In this document: positions 1 through 11,373 of the stretch, in pieces
Layout: each line of letters begins with the position of its first letter
How positions within the stretch are numbered: the stretch's first letter is position 1
NCBI GenBank assembly: GCA_021432635.1
Contig: MU270022.1
Location: 1,116,001 to 1,180,000, forward strand
DNA from: Thozetella sp. PMI_491
Taxonomy: Eukaryota > Ascomycota > Sordariomycetes > Chaetosphaeriales > Chaetosphaeriaceae
DNA length: 64,000 nt
Direction of reading: 5' to 3'
Made by a program: the position numbers and the translations under genes
Notes under the pieces: model-generated
Told to the model about the DNA's origin: nothing
Seen by the model: the letters and a program-made list of their open reading frames with translations, nothing else
Database searches by the model: none

Positions 1-264
1 GCTAAATGGCCGCCTAGCCCATCCGTAGATCACACGTCACCGGCAGAGAAGAAGTGGAGCAGCGTTCCGGCCAGGGTGCCCGATAGCGCACCGTTTGTGC
101 TGTCCCCTATAGGTAGGTAGGTATGTACAGGGTACTTCGTGGCTAAGGAACTTGTTGGGTCACACGGTAGGACTTGCATTACACGGGAATCTTGACTTGT
201 CCAGCCGAAGCACAGACTACATATTTTGCTAGCGTACACGACAATGAATTCGTGGCCATGATGC

Positions 265-1357
265 TTAGTACGGCTTTGCACCCGCAAGCTTCAATAACTT
301 GTCGCTAAGTTCGGGCACCTGCAGTGGCTGATCGCGATCCCTCGGGTCGCGTGTTCCATCTGGAAGCCGGGCAAGCGTCGGGCCCGGTTTGATGTGTTCG
401 TACGGCCAGTGGGTGGTACTTCCCCAGCTCTCAAATTTGTTCTTCTTCAATGCCAGCTGGTCCGAGCTGGCCAGCTTGGCCGGCATGTATGTGGCATAGA
501 CGGCAGTGCGGATTGTATTCCCCCTTTCCGTAGGGTCCGACCCGTAGTGGATTGTTCGGGAATCCCACAGTATCAAGTCACCAGGCTCCGCGCACACTTT
601 ATGCGAGCGTAAACCTCGCGCCGAGAACCATTCCAGTTCCTCCTTGTTGAAGATATAGACGTCTTTCATGGCGGGGGAGGCGGAGATGTCCGGGTGTTTG
701 TCAGGGGACAGAATCAACGGGTGCGTGTCAAAGAACTCATCATTCAGCTTGTGCGATCCCGGGAACACCACCAGGCCGCCGTCTTCAGGCCCGGATGGAG
801 AGAGGTGGATGATACCTTGCACACAGTGCAAGCCTCTCTTGTACGGACTTTGATCAATATGTTCCCAGGGGCGTCGAGCCGGGAGGTCTCTGCGGTTTGG
901 GAAGGTGATGTTAAGACAGTCGAAGCTGACTAGCAGTTCATCTGTGCCCCAGAGCTTACTGAACGCGTCCAGCACTCCGGGCTCCATCCTAGCATCCCAC
1001 ATGAACTTTTCGTGGGAGACACAGTACGCCCCAAACGCCCTAATTGCATTTTGGATGGGCAGGTTCTCCGATGTCCAAGTTTCCGGGTTCTCGAAGTCAA
1101 TTTTCGTTCCGAATGAACGGAGCCAGTTGTAGCATTGTTCGCGGTAGTGGGCTGCGCGGTTTTTAGGAACAGCTCCTTTCACGACGACAAACCCGTTCTC
1201 GATAAGCTCGGCCCGCCAATCGTCGAATTTCTCATATCTAAGTTGAGCGCGTCGTCAATACTAGTCTTTTGCCACCTTGCGAGTTCACTTACTTGGCAAG
1301 GGTTGCGATCGGTGGGTATGCCAAAGCAGGTGAAGATTCGTGAGCTAAAGCAGCCAT
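265..1357 (-). CDS. Phytanoyl-CoA dioxygenase (PhyH)-family protein
   Basis: Two exons, complement(265..1237, 1293..1357), 345 aa. The 55-bp intron (GTAAGT...CTTAG) joins in phase: exon 1 starts at the ATG at 1357 and ends in the middle of a Lys codon. The open frame alone would lack about 40 N-terminal residues and has no ATG start there. The protein has the Fe(II)-binding His-x-Asp (H148, D150) and a distal His (H252, in a HYGSDP context), followed about 13 residues later by Arg265, which would bind 2-oxoglutarate. This is the facial triad of the PhyH/2-oxoglutarate oxygenase fold. No signal peptide is visible. Known members hydroxylate lipids or secondary metabolites; the substrate here cannot be read from sequence. 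It is transcribed away from the aminopeptidase gene across a 2-kb gap. The family call is strong and the intron is well supported. Confidence 0.92.
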
Positions 1358-3384
1358 GATGTGTCTGCTAAACGGCCTTCTCGTAAATTAACAAAGGCAA
1401 TATTATCTACGACGAGAAAGTGCTTGATAGGATCAGGAGGAAATAGAATCCAGCTGTTTCGCTTCTGTTTAGTAAAATGAGGCGTGGTAGCTCAGTACAA
1501 GCTGTATATATTATATCTTAGTCGTCAGATATTCCGTCGTTCATGATCCTAACCAGCAGTGGGCTCGGTCTCTATTACAGGTTTTCTCGAATGTCATGAG
1601 AGGCGGCGAATTGTACCCAAGGCACCTCGTTAGACCGATTGCATGCATCATACATTGGTGAGTTGGCAGAATAATCGCATTCCACTACTTTCTTTCTGAT
1701 ATCTAAGGCTATCGCAGAGCTTGATCTATGTACTCTTACAAGCTCGGAGCTACGAGACCTTTCACTTGTCGAATCTGTACCAGGACCGTAGAGACAGGAC
1801 ATGTCAGCCATCGGGCGGAGAGCGCCCGTGAGACGCAAGCGGCGCATCTCTTTTTGAGCTAGCCGTGTATACTGCTTCAGATTCTCTCGGTACTCCGATG
1901 TCAAAACAAGCTGGGGCGCTGAGAGAAGCGACAAGCCATGTGCCTGCACGGCCGAAAACGGGCTCGCAAACAGCTTAAGACATATCCCGTCGTTCGCTTA
2001 TGCAGGCCCACTCTAGCGGCAACCTGACCCCACTGTATTCCGTAGAACGACGGGGATTCTTCCAATTAATCAGGCGAGTGGGTCTCCTGAGCGACGGCTT
2101 TGGATATCCCAGAACGAAGACATTACGGTGTGTCTGTTTCCAAGGCGGCCGATAAGGCATCAAGTCGGACTGAGCGCGTCTTCTCAGCTAGATTCCGATA
2201 GATAGATCGGTACATAGGCTTTGGCGGAATTGCGGAATTCAGATAACGGAAGACGGAAAGACAAGAGCTAGCAATAACGTAAGCGTGGCCAGGTTGCTGA
2301 TTTTGGTACGTCATTTTGTTGCTTGGATGCGGAACATCGCGGAATGATGGGTTAATGAAGAATCCTGAAAGGCGAGAGTACATGTTCCGCTTGGGCAGCG
2401 AGCTCTTCAAAAGCAGTCATATAACACTACAGGGCATGGTAGCCTTGAATGCTCGGGAAAGTATATTATGTTGGGATCGGGAGTAGTCTGGGTGAGCTCT
2501 TGAGGCTGCGAGACGAACTGTCGGCGGCACGGCAGAGTTGCTCCGGGCGAGACAGCCCGTGTGGGCGGGGTAGATAGAATCTGCCAGGCAGCCTTGTAGT
2601 CAAACTGTTGCTGATTCAAAACATTGAGGGCGATTCAGTGAATGCTTTTGGCTAACAAGACACGAATCTTCATCTTTCTTTGCGAAAGCAGTGATAAACT
2701 GTCGGGAGGGAGATGGGTTATAGTTCACGACCTCCAAGTCCAAGCCACATATATCCCTGCTCTAGGTGGGCCGAACCCGCAAGTTCCTGGGTGGGTAGGG
2801 TGAGGTAGGTAAGGTGGGGAACGACGCTGAATCTGCAAACCGGATCTAAGATGGCATCGCCCTTATCAGCCAGCTAGCTATCGCAAAATGCCATTCCATC
2901 GCCAGCCATCTCACAATGCTCTTGGTCGAGCAGGTATCGCGTGGATTCGGTACTTACACCCTCGCATTGGGCATGAAATAGGCCATCCTGCCCAAGTTCA
3001 ACATAGCCCGCACTGCAATTAGTGCGTCAATACGAGATGAGGGGATGTAGGAGCATCGGTGGCTGGCGATCTCCATCCTGGGTGGGGGAATTCTACGAGG
3101 TATGCTATGTAACTATCCGACACCATTTTGATCTGTTCGTTTAGGTGCTGGGAAGAACCAAATCAATCGAGTGGCTGATGTTCGTCGAGGGAATGCCAAA
3201 ATGGGCAAAAGAGAGATTTCTAGCCTTAAGTGCTTGGCGCAATGCAGTGTCTTTCGTAATCATGAATGCTTCCTTCACCTGCTCTTTATGGATCTCACCC
3301 TGACTTCCTCTCGCCCCCGCCCCTTTTTTTTCGAGTACCTTATCACAGACCTTCCCAGAAGCCACCTTTTCTCTATATGCCACC
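1358..3384. other. Intergenic region with broken minus-strand frames
   Basis: This 2-kb gap separates the divergent PhyH-like and aminopeptidase genes. Minus-strand open stretches at 2407-2619, 2123-2410, 1975-2163 and 1575-1949 follow one another in changing frames. They have protein-like composition in places but no convincing intron joins and no domain I recognise. They may be a decayed gene. The last 200 bp before 3385 would hold the aminopeptidase promoter and 5' leader. Confidence 0.4.
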
Positions 3385-6235
3385 ATGCGAGACGTCCCTT
3401 TGGATTGCGCTTCCAGGGCGCCGCCGTTTCGTCTACCAGATGCTGTTGCACCGCTCAGCTACAAAATCACGATCGAACCCGATTGGACTACAAACACGTT
3501 CAACGGTCAAGTGGATATCGAGTTAGAAGCAACCAAATCCACTAGCATCATTGCCTTCCACGCTCTTAGACTCGATCTAAGCCATGTCACCATTACCAAT
3601 GACTCCGGCGACAGCTACTTGCCCAAGGTCCGGCGCGTCCCCAAGCTTGAGGCTGCTTTTATCCAGCTAGAGGCACCTCTCCATGCCGGCTCAAAGGCCT
3701 GTCTATCGATTGAGTACATTGGACAAATCGGGTCCCCCAGCGCCTCCAGTGGCCTCTATCGAACTCCGTATACGAAGCCCAACGGCGAGGTGACCATGGG
3801 TTTTGACACACTCATGCAGCCGAATATGGCGCGGGCCGTATATCCTTGCTGGGATGAACCCGACCGAAAGGCTCATTTCACAGTTACAATGGTCGTTGAG
3901 TCAGACCTGACCTGTCTAAGCAATATGGGGATTGCTTCCGAGGAGCCCGTAATTTCCCCATGTGGTTTGCCAAAGAAGAGAGTTAGCTTTGAAACCACGC
4001 CAAAGATGTCAACATATCTCTTAGTCCTGGTCGCTGGGTGTCTCAACTATCTCGAATCTAACGACTTCCGTGTGCCAGTGCGCGTGTGGGCACCAGTGGA
4101 CCAGGATATCAACAACGCTGCTTACGCCCTGGATATAGCCGTCCGAGCCCTCAAGGTACACGAGAAAAATTTCGGCATACGATACCCTCTTCCCAAGCTC
4201 GATTATGTCGGCTTGCCGGGAGTGCTAGGTGCCATAGAGCATTGGGGATGCATTACATGTGCACAGAAAATAGTCCTGCTTGGTGACCGAGCTTCCGCCG
4301 CGGACAAGTTGCAGGCCCAAATCGTGATAACGCACGAGATTGGCCACCAATGGTTCGGAAATATCGTTACGGCCAAGAGTTGGGACGCGGTATGGCTAAA
4401 CGAGGCATTCGCCAACTGGGCCACATTCGAGGCCTTGGGTCAAATGTTTCCCGAGTTCGACTACTGGGCCAACTTCGTCACCGGAGACTTTCAAACAGTT
4501 CTAGATCTGGATGCCAACAAGGGGAGCCATGCGATTGAAGATCCCAGCATCCCACCCGAAGTTGCTTTTGACACAATTACCTACGTCAAAGGTTGTTCTG
4601 TTATCCGTATGGTGGCTCGAGATTTAGGGACAGAGCTATTTTTTCGAGGCGTTCGTTACTATCTCGAGGGGCACCTTTATGGTAATGCTACTACCGAACA
4701 ACTCTGGGACGCATTGGGTCAAGTCAGTGGGAGAGACATTAGGGGAGCCATGGCCGTCTGGACCAAGACAGTCGGCTACCCCCTTCTAAAGGTTCAAGAG
4801 GATAGCCGAGCAGCCTCTACCTTCAACCTGACCCAGTCTCGATTCTTTCTCAGCGGCGAGGATAATGAGGACAAGAAGTTCTATCCGATTAATATTCACA
4901 TCAGAACGTCTAAGGGCGTAACGATCCATCAGATGAGCGACAAGCACCTTGTGTTACCTCTATCCCCTCCCTATAAGCTCAATGCTGACCAAGTCGGATT
5001 TTACCGGGTGTCATATCCTTTGTCCAGGATACACTCACTTGGGCGAGAATTTCATGGTGGGTTTCTATCTGTCGAAGATCGCGTTAACATTGTCTCGGAT
5101 CTGGGCGCTATCGTTAGGACTGGCGCTCGGGAACGCAACGCCCGCCTCTCCGATTTCTTGGACTTCATCGCTTCCATCGCCACATCCAACAAGGATCTGT
5201 TTCTCTGGCGAGAGATCCTTGCCCAAATTGGCAAGATTCAAGCTGCCTTCCTGTTTGAACCGGCAAAGACATGTGCTATCCTTCTCGAGTTCAAGCTGGC
5301 ACTGCTTCAGCAGTTCATGCAGGACGGCCACTTGGACCCCGAACCAAGTGATACGATAGAACAGACACTTTTCAAAGTATTATTGCTCGCTCATACTAAA
5401 GCACACCCGAAAGTCCAGGCAAAAATGAAAGAACATTGGAACAGGCTTCTTACTGGTGACATGGATGCCCTAGATCCAGACATCCGCAAGGTCATCTTCG
5501 AAACGGTACTACTCACGGACAAAACATACGTAGGTGTAATTCTTTCCGAAAGCAAAACCCCTCTCATCTACTCATGCATCTTTCTCTATTAGGAAACCTG
5601 GAACAACATCGAATCCATCGCGTTGAACCGAAAGTTCATTCGAGAGAACGAAGAATCCACAGCAAACGACGCTCTCGCTGCATTAGGAAGCTCAGTTGAC
5701 CCGGAACTCATCGCGCGCGTGCTTCGAATCATCAACCTAGAGTCTAAGGGGCATTCTAATTTGATTCCTGTTACCGCGCCAAGTGATAATGGATCCCCGA
5801 AGACGATCGGTCTCGCCGGACGTCTTGGCGTACTTGGAAGTCTCACCAAGCATCCGCGTGGGGCATGGGCTTCATGGGTCTGGCTACGCGCAAACTGGGA
5901 GAAATTGGTCGAAAACGGCGAGCAGATAATGGCAGGCAGTCACTTTTATATTGGCGCAGCACTCGCAGGTTTGGCTACGGAAAACCAATGTGCGGAAGTC
6001 GAAGCTTTCTTTAGGGATAGGAGTAATCAGGTACGTGCTCTGCCAATCACCCATCTCACTTTACCACCAAATGAAGAAATGCTTAGCAGCTCAAAAGTAT
6101 ATCAAGCTACAAATCCTACAGTCGATCGAGGTGATTAGAGCCAAGGCACGCTTTGTCGAGGCAGATCGTGAAGACCTCCTGTCATGGGGGAGGAGGCGAA
6201 TCCTAAATAAGAAGTTATTGGGAGAGGCAATTTGA
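3385..6235 (+). CDS. M1-family zinc aminopeptidase
   Basis: Three exons, join(3385..5529, 5593..6030, 6098..6235), 906 aa, the usual size for the fungal APE2/AAP1 type. It removes N-terminal residues from peptides, probably in the cytosol (no signal peptide). Seen in the sequence: an N-terminal beta domain, the zinc site HEIGH (H317, H321) with the third ligand E340 in an NEAF context, the transition-state tyrosine Y400 (ITYVKG), and a helical ERAP1-like C-terminal region. The exopeptidase motif is odd: it reads GAIEH (residues 282-286) where the family has GAMEN. The Glu is kept, but Met and Asn are replaced. Intron 1 is 63 bp. For intron 2, three in-frame acceptors exist (exon starting at 6098, 6107 or 6122). 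6098 is chosen because it restores the family's Y-x5-Q-x-I run, although it uses an AAG acceptor. The start at 3385 has a CACC before the ATG. Confidence 0.95.
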
Positions 6236-6662
6236 TTGCACAGAAACTGCGGTTATCGTGTTGATGAGAATATGAAGTCTAAACTTCCCTATATTATACA
6301 TTCACTTCCAAATAGTGTTCGCTCTAGCACCTGCATTATCTCTTCTTCTCGGAACCGTCCAGTCTTTGTCGTTCTTCGAGACTGAGCGGCAGTCGCTGGG
6401 ATGACTACAAATGTCTTTCCCTCCCTCTTGACTTCTGATACTGACTGCTGCGAGCAGAGTCAGGCATTTCACGACAAATGACCACCTCTTTCTTTAACCT
6501 TAACTCCTTACCGCCCTCATGCCAAACACTACACAATTAGGCGGTATCCTGCCAGCATAGCCTGCCAACCCGCGGTGAATACGACACAGAAAACACCCCA
6601 ATAAAGTCTTCCCTGTACTTCGAAAGCGTCATTCATGACCAACATAATTTGCTGAAAAAATC
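6236..6662. other. Convergent intergenic spacer
   Basis: This is the 3' flank shared by the aminopeptidase gene and the convergent Cys-rich surface protein gene. No gene or repeat was recognised. Confidence 0.5.
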
Positions 6663-7184
6663 TTATGTCCTCGTAAGCAGCATCAGCACCAATATAGACC
6701 ACATCCAGAAGCCTGATACAGTGAGTCGTGCCGACGCCGATACTATCTCTACCCCTCGATCTTCGTCTCTGAGTAACGCAAACTGACTGATATCGTGTGT
6801 ATCGCCAAGGGCGTGATTGACGCAACTCTGCCAGGCGCCCAGAGCATTGAATATTGCCGTGATATTGTGGTATTGTTCTGCCGCGATGTAGCGATTCGAA
6901 GCTTCACACCATAAGGCGCAAGGCTTGGCAAGGTAGACGGGGCTCGGCGCGCAGCAGCTCACGAGCGCAGTGTTGTTGGGGTCGGGTTGGGGGAGAGTGG
7001 TGACGAAGAAGACTGTATGGCTTGGCACTTGGCTCGTGTCGGGGGCTTTATGGATATTGCACGTCCCTTGGTCGTACATCTTGGTCGATGCATGCAGCGT
7101 GGGAGACGTAGCGGTATCTACGGTGTGAGAGTAGAATCTGCAGTAGTTGGGAGACGAGATGCCTAGCGAGGTGCCTAGAAGCTT
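6663..7184 (-). CDS. Small Cys-rich secreted or surface protein, 3' exon (5' exon unresolved)
   Basis: The minus-strand frame is open from 7184 (just below an in-frame TAG at 7185-7187) to the stop at 6663, up to 173 codons. The N-terminal exon is missing from this model: no ATG with a signal peptide lies in this frame, so an acceptor near 7170-7184 and an upstream exon are expected. Visible features are seven cysteines, including a CC pair and a WCE motif (a proline-cysteine then Trp-Cys-Glu), N-glycosylation sequons, and a hydrophobic C-terminus rich in Trp and Leu just before the stop, as in a GPI signal or tail anchor. Many fungal small secreted proteins share the CC...C-x2-WCE arrangement. 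Function unknown. A start at the internal Met (7079) is possible but would remove two cysteines. Confidence 0.55.
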   Translation of the reverse strand, partial: KLLGTSLGISSPNYCRFYSHTVDTATSPTLHASTKMYDQGTCNIHKAPDTSQVPSHTVFFVTTLPQPDPNNTALVSCCAPSPVYLAKPCALWCEASNRYIAAEQYHNITAIFNALGAWQSCVNHALGDTHDISQFALLRDEDRGVEIVSASARLTVSGFWMWSILVLMLLTRT

Positions 7185-8091
7185 CTATCAATTTGACTCT
7201 TAGCCTAACTGTTCCTCCCCAGGTAATAGCGTCTGGGTCCCGCTTGGTATTTGTTTGTTTGCATGGCGTCAAAGAAGCACGGATGCCGATGAGACAACCA
7301 ATACCATGGTTGTGTTGCACCACCAAAACTGCGAGGATAGGCAAAGCCTCCAGCGGGAAACGGATAACCGACTCCTGGGTTGGGTCGGAAACGCCTCCAC
7401 CGAGGCCGAGGGCTTGGCTGCGTCTCAAAACTCTCACGCAGCCACAAGAGCCCCGGAGCGATTAATAGTCGGCCTGATATACCGATCTATCTACCAATGG
7501 CAAACCGCGCAAACCAAGCCGCATTGTGACTTGTGTATACATTACAGCCACGCTTCGGCGTAGAAGCTCGGGGCGCCGAGTTGCATGTCGTCATGATCTG
7601 TACCGCTGAGATGTTTTCCGCGGCGCTAGGCTTGACTAGTGGGTAAAACAAGGATGGAACCTTTACGACACCGTTGGGCCCCGATTTTAGCGCGTTACCG
7701 GGATCTACCGACTTGCGATAGCAGTCTAGACCACCTAGTTACGTGTTACGCGCTTTGCACAGGATAGATCCTTTGACGTAGCTATTATAGTATCGCGGCG
7801 GTATATCCAAGCAGTGAGCCTCTTCATATATCAGTTGTTAAATTTCGCGAGGCTATCACATTTGAATATGTCTCGCCACGGGGCTCATTTCGGCTCGCGT
7901 TCCTGGCTGATCTTCATTTATCGAGCGGTAGAAAAATGGGTTTCCACCCCCGGTGTAAACCGGTCCGTGCTTTACAAGACGCGTCGTCGCGTGCCTTGAG
8001 CTGGTACCACATCTTGCTAGACCTGAGCAAAGCTCACTTTGCTCAACTCACCAGTGCTCTCTCTACCTAGGTTTGAACCCCCATAACCGCA
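7185..8091. other. Intergenic region upstream of the 2OG oxygenase gene
   Basis: It should contain the missing 5' exon and promoter of the minus-strand surface protein and, on the other side, the promoter and leader of the gene starting at 8092. Overlapping short frames around 7205-7465 on both strands give no recognisable protein. Confidence 0.4.
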
Positions 8092-11000
8092 ATGGGTCGG
8101 GGCATCACACTGCCGCTCAAGTCAAATGGCTCCGGGGCCTTCGATGCTCCCCTCAGCTCGCACCATGACTTTGACGAATGGAAGGAAGACGAGCTCCTCC
8201 CGTTGCTAGACGGCATCAAATCGGGTGGAAAGATTGCCACGTCCGCCCACTACACTACCTACGCCAATCCGGGACTGCAAATAGATGGAGAAAAACTTAT
8301 CCCACTTCCTCTTACCGCCAGGGACGCTGAGGCAATCAAGAGCGTCTGTAGACGTGCACCGTTTGGAAAGGGCGACGAAACGGTTGTGGACATGTCGGTA
8401 CGCAAGACGTGGGAGCTGGACCACTCGCAGATCAAACTGGCAAACCCAGCATGGTCGCAGTTCTTCAAAGAACTCGTTAAAGGTGCTGCGGATAAGCTCG
8501 GCCTCGGCGGCGTCTCTGCAAAGCCCCACAAGCTTCTGCTGTACGAGGAAGGCTCTTTCTTTAAGCGTCACAAGGATTCCGAGAAGGAGAAGGGTATGGT
8601 TGGTACTCTGGTTGTCTGCCTACCGTCGAAACATGACGGAGGCGATGTTCATGTGTCGTTCGGAGCCCAACATCAGACATTCTCAACGGCGTCTGCTTCT
8701 GGATTCGACATTACGGCCCTCGCCTGGTACTCCGACGTCACGCACGAAGTCAAGGAACTCGTGTCGGGATATCGCCTAGTACTTACATACAAACTGTTTC
8801 AGACCCCGGAGGCTCCTGGGACTGGAGGATCTGCCGCATCTTTACTCCACCAGACCCAGCAACTGCAGGTCCTCTTCGCCGATTGGAAAGCCAACTTTGA
8901 TAACCAGCACATGCTGGTCTACTCGCTCGATCACCAGTACACCGAGACCAGCATTTCCCTCCAGAATATGAAGGGACGCGATAAGGCAGTGTGCAGGACC
9001 TTAAACGACGCATGCTCTCGTCAAGGCATCTATCTCTTCTTCGCGCAGATGACACATCGGATGCAAGATGACGAGTGCTATTATGAAGAACCGGATGGCG
9101 AAGCAGACGAAACCGTCCTGGACGTCATATTCACGCCCGATGGGACATGCCTTGGCTACAATTTACACATCGAAGAAGAGGCGATTATTCAGTCAGGACT
9201 ATTCGATGGAGATGCGGACAGCGAGATTGAGGGAGAATACACCGGCAACGAGAGTATGCCCTCTTCCTTCCGTTACCACCACACGGTAAGCTTGAAAACA
9301 GCCTCGAGTCTGCATCGAACAAAGGAATTTGGCTAAACTGCTGCATACAGGTCGCACTTCTTGTGCCCAGGGAATCCATGGTCCATCACCTGCAACGCTT
9401 TCGTGTTGATTTCAAGACACTGCTGCCTATGGTAATCAGAGAACTAGAGTCAACCCAGTCTGACTCTAGCACCCAAAAATTTGCACTGTCTCTGATGGGA
9501 AAAGCTATTCAAGTGACTAATAACCAGGACCTAGGCCAGGTCGCGTCTCTAGTAGTACCGAAAGCCCTAGCATTCGGCGACCGACGGCTGTACCAGGATG
9601 TTGTGAACCGCGTCATGAAATATCCAGAAGCTTGGCCGGCCGTTAGCAAGAGAATTGCATCGCACCTTGACACGTACTTTGCTGACGATGACGCCCTTGA
9701 TTGGGATGACTGGTAAGCATACCCATTATCTGGTATATCGGCAGTATCTATGTGGATATGTCGCAGCCTACAACCCTGCAAAGCCCGTGAACAGCAATTA
9801 ACTTTTGACTAGGTTGGGCTCGGTCAATGAAGCCACCGGGCTCACGATGTTGGTTTGGTGGGAAGTGGTCCAAGCCCTGGCATCCCAACTCCGATCTCCA
9901 GCGCTCCAAAATTTGTTTAAAGTCTGGATCGAGGAAAAGCTCGTGCAGAAGCTTGAGTCTGTGGGGAATCTGGACACTCGCGACAACGGTTGTCTGATCA
10001 AGCTACTCGAATCTCACAAGGATGACCGAGATTGGGTCCTTTCAAGGTATGATGCTTCCCACGCTGCCTCCGGGCTCAGCACCGGTGATGCACAGTTTCT
10101 TCGACTGCTGCACGGGCTCACTAGCTAGCCATCTGTTGAACTCGGTCTTTTCTTTTGCCCCTCGCTAATTAGCATATGCATTGCAGGCTGGTTCCAGCTA
10201 TAACTAGGAGTGCTTCACGCGAGCTTCTTCCCCTGTTCTTGAAGACACTGTCCGCGAAACACAGTGAGGGTGGGTATGGTATAGCCAGGCCTATTTTTCA
10301 GCATGTTTTGGGGCTTTCCCAGTCGACTCTTCTGCCCAAAAAGGAAGAGTTGGAAAGATCCATGACGCAATGGCAGCCATGGCCCATGCTAGATGGTAAT
10401 GATTTCGTGGATGTACTTTGTGGAGCCTGGTCTGTTGGCGCTCTAGAAGAGGCAACGGAGCTACTGGCCGCGTTTCACTCTCGCCTCACAACGAGAAAGC
10501 AAGAGTGGCTTGGGATCGGCATTGGAGTGATCGGCTCATTTCTCCAACCACTAGCCAGCGGAATGGTGAAGCACAACGTCGCAGCTACGCGCCTGACGAA
10601 AGAAATTTTCGAGTTCTTCCTCAAGGCTCTTGCTGATGTTTTCGCCAAACGCCCACACAAGCGCCAGGGATGGGTTTACGAGCCGCGACGGTGTAACAAC
10701 CCCACACCATGTCGTGACTGCGATGAGCTGAACATCTTCCTTGGCGAGAACGAAGAGATGTGGAGGTTTCCTGCTGCAAAGCCCAGGAGAAATCATATCG
10801 AAGGCTTGTTACCGGCGGAATTATTTTCATGCACGATAGACAAGCGCAAGTCTCCCCATACCTTGGTGGTGGAGAAAACAGGCAGGGAGTATTTTAGCCT
10901 GGCAAGAGCCTACAACCGTCGGATTGCGAATCTCAAACAGGCACTTGCCCCTCTGAAAGGGCACTTCTTGGAAGAGTTATTGGGTGGCGAGTATGATCGG

Positions 11001-11099
11001 CTGGTCTTGCTTAACGAGCATACAGAGATCTTGTCGGAATCAGTTACCGGCATGAAGCGGCAGGCTGAAGAGCCTCTTGAGTGGAACAGGCGCCGCTAA
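8092..11099 (+). CDS. Fe(II)/2-oxoglutarate-dependent oxygenase, prolyl-4-hydroxylase-like, with long C-terminal extension
   Basis: Four exons, join(8092..9285, 9351..9712, 9813..10046, 10187..11099), 900 aa; all three junctions keep phase (GTAAGC, GTAAGC and GTATGA donors). The N-terminal third holds the oxygenase domain: H160-x-D162, distal H218 and R228 in a SGYRLVLTY context, which is the metal and co-substrate site of the P4H-type double-stranded beta-helix. The remaining 600 residues are helical. Near residue 765-790 there is a compact Cys cluster (CNNPTPCRDC), possibly metal-binding. I know this architecture from uncharacterised fungal proteins; no substrate can be assigned. It is soluble, with no signal peptide or membrane segment. 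It converges with the lectin gene 274 bp away. Confidence 0.93.
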
Positions 11100-11373
11100 C
11101 AGACTAACAAATAATTTTTCTTCGCCGGACTTGCTCGATTACCAGATACGTTTGATAGGGGGGAACAATATTATGCAGCCAAAGATACATAAAGGTTTTC
11201 GAGGTTATACGGCATTTACTAGAAATAATAGCATTAACTCTATAATTTCTGCTAACGAAAAATGCATTCTATCGCTCCTGATTCGTCCCCACGCTCAGAG
11301 TATAGCAAGGTAGGTATGTACGGGTATCTTCATCATAATGGTGGGCTGGCTTTCCGACCACCAGGTAGCGGTA

